A program made the position numbers and the translations under genes. From positions 186,001-250,000 of the forward strand of contig NZ_JBKOPS010000007.1 of assembly GCF_047272945.1 (NCBI RefSeq): a stretch of 64,000 nucleotides of DNA. The letters are read 5' to 3'. This document shows, in pieces, positions 62,582 to 64,000 of this stretch. Under the pieces are notes generated by a model that was not told the DNA's origin, ran no database searches, and saw only the letters and a list, made by a program, of their open reading frames with translations. Source of the stretch: Rubrolithibacter danxiaensis. Lineage in GTDB: Bacteria > Bacteroidota > Bacteroidia > Sphingobacteriales > Sphingobacteriaceae. Positions within the stretch are counted from its first letter, which is position 1; each line of letters opens with the position of its first letter.

Positions 62582-64000
62582 TCAGGATTTGCTTTTGAAG
62601 TTTTTCAAATAGTATGTAAACGACAATAAAAAGTACCGGCCTAAAGAGGTGTTTCTCATATCCTGAATATAATTTGTTTCTACCGACCTGCTGATGCTGT
62701 TATTCTGATTCAGAATATCGAACACATTCAGCTTAATCTCTGTTCGATCTTTAAAGAACGTATGGCCGACGGCGGCATTCCATAAAGTAAACCGCTGATC
62801 AAATTCGCTACCTAAGCCGTTATATTGCTGGTAATTCAGATCATTATCCAGAATAAATCCTTTTTTTGTTGTCCATGTAAACCGGAATGATCCGCGGTAG
62901 ATCTGGTAGGTATCGTTCAACTGGCGTTGCAAACTATTGGTCACCTTGTTAATATTAATATTGTTAGAAAGGGTGAAATCGATTCTTTCGCTAATATTGC
63001 TTGACAGCACAAAGCCGGCACCTCCGGAATAGGTTCTCGACTTATTTTCGCTATTATTTATTATTCCGGGATTAATAGTATATCCAATGTCAGCATTCAG
63101 GTTAAGGTTTGACTTCATAAAAGTAAGGGGTAAACCATAAGCCATTACTCCGCGGTATGATTCGAAACCGCTTACGTTTACCGGCTGTGACAACTGTACG
63201 CCCTGCCGTAAAAAATTCCATTAAGGGTGGTATCGGCCGCAGCCAGAAAAGTCGCATTGGTAATATACTGCTGTGTAAAGCGGGCATTGAGAAAAACAAA
63301 AAAGTTTTGATTGTTTTGCTGGTTCACGCTGTTATACCGGGCAATTATGTTATGATTATACTGCTGTTTCAGATCAGGATTTCCTGCATCGAGAAATAAG
63401 GGATTGGTATTATCAATTACATTCTGCAGATCCTGTATAGAAGGTGCAGAAACATTCGTCCTGTAGTTTATCTGTAGATTTTTACCTCTCCCGGGCCGGT
63501 AACTAAACTGAAGGGATGGAAGTATATTATCAAAACTGCGGTTAAAACGAGCAGTTTCAGGAAAAATCTGTGTGCTGCGAAGGTTGGCATTCTGATAATT
63601 TATACCAGCGCTGAACTGGATCTTGTTTTTTCTGAATTGGTATTCGGTGCTGAAACGATTGGTAAAATAATCGTTATTAAAACCGTTTGATAAAGAGTCT
63701 ATATATTCTGAGTAACTATTTGTAACGGGATCATAGGTATAGCTGGTACGTTCGGAGTTACCATTACGGGTTGAAGCATTGTAACTAAAACGCAGAACAC
63801 CTGTTGTGCTTACCGGTTCGGTATAACTGATCTTTCCGGTGATAGTATTGGTATTGCTATTATTATCTGTTAATTGATTGATCTGTTCTGTGGCAGGCGC
63901 ATCGTTTTGATAAAACTGATTTAAAGCTGTTAAATTATTCTTTCCCTCCCTGGAATTAAGATCAGTGCTGAGGCTGATGGTAAACGTTCTTCCTCTTTTT
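62582..64000 (-). pseudogene. Outer-membrane TonB-type barrel protein, 3' part with a frameshift, cut by window edge
   Basis: The upstream frame is open from the window edge to about 63210 and encodes barrel strands (FTISLSTDLNSREGKNNL, FRKNKIQFSAGINYQNANL, PLFLDAGNPDLKQQYNHN, NFFVFLNARFTQQYITNAT). At the A6 run 63210-63215 (T6 on the coding strand) it must shift one base to continue as FLRQGVQLSQPVNVSGFESY in the frame that ends at 62582 after another 200 residues. The layout is that of OMP_b-brl_3 proteins. A one-base loss from a T7 run explains it. It could be a real inactivation, a phase-variable tract or a base-calling error. Confidence 0.8.

Overview
The window looks like chromosome from a Bacteroidota bacterium, probably of the Sphingobacteriaceae/Pedobacter type (the genus is inference). 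The signs are: four large outer-membrane TonB-dependent receptors or beta-barrels with N-terminal carboxypeptidase-like regulatory domains, a FecA-like receptor, many DUF families typical of the phylum, GH95/GH43/DUF1080 carbohydrate enzymes, LytS/LytR signalling, and promoter boxes of the Bacteroidota type (TAnnTTTG) often placed directly before start codons. There is one tRNA, tRNA-Leu(CAG), at 33361-33444. No rRNA, CRISPR array, complete insertion sequence or prophage was seen.

Layout. 1-12.4 kb: an outer-membrane receptor, an MFS exporter, a polysaccharide deacetylase, an ABC exporter, and an outer-membrane barrel followed by a sensor kinase and a LytTR regulator whose genes abut. 12.6-19.6 kb: a DUF937-like protein, a zinc-metallopeptidase-like lipoprotein, a three-gene unit (barrel protein, S41 peptidase, RpiA), a DinB/YfiT protein, and a thioredoxin-reductase-like flavoprotein divergent from a Fur-family regulator with a strong palindrome over the shared promoter. 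19.9-27.7 kb: lipoproteins, an acyltransferase, DUF1080, pirin, SGNH hydrolase and a GT39 glycosyltransferase. 27.8-32.3 kb: a nine-gene run headed by an ArsR regulator with two matching operator-like sites (SRPBCC, DoxX, YdeI, SRPBCC, DUF4256, DUF1572, two VOC proteins). 32.4-48.1 kb: housekeeping and accessory genes including a hybrid kinase, homoserine O-acetyltransferase (Glu at the acetyl-CoA specificity position), GH43 and another TonB receptor.

48.2-50.1 kb is gene-free and holds three tandem copies of a long repeat. Each unit is bounded by oppositely oriented hairpins whose loop can pair with a flanking hexamer. Stems and the loop/flank pairing change in a compensatory way between copies, so the structure rather than the sequence is conserved. 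Next to the array lie an interleaved pseudoknot-like inverted repeat and a small excisionase-type HTH gene followed by a truncated overlapping ORF, probably a remnant of a mobile element.

50.7-64 kb: a cytochrome-c-containing dehydrogenase gene broken by one in-frame stop, a Tat-exported TIM-barrel isomerase-like protein, a LVIVD-type lipoprotein with a bactofilin-like tail, a FecA-like receptor, a GH95 fucosidase, two small membrane proteins, and the 3' part of another TonB-type barrel protein carrying a one-base homopolymer frameshift. A second family of dispersed repeats of about 95-100 bp follows three consecutive genes here. Product names rest on motif recognition by eye, without database searches.
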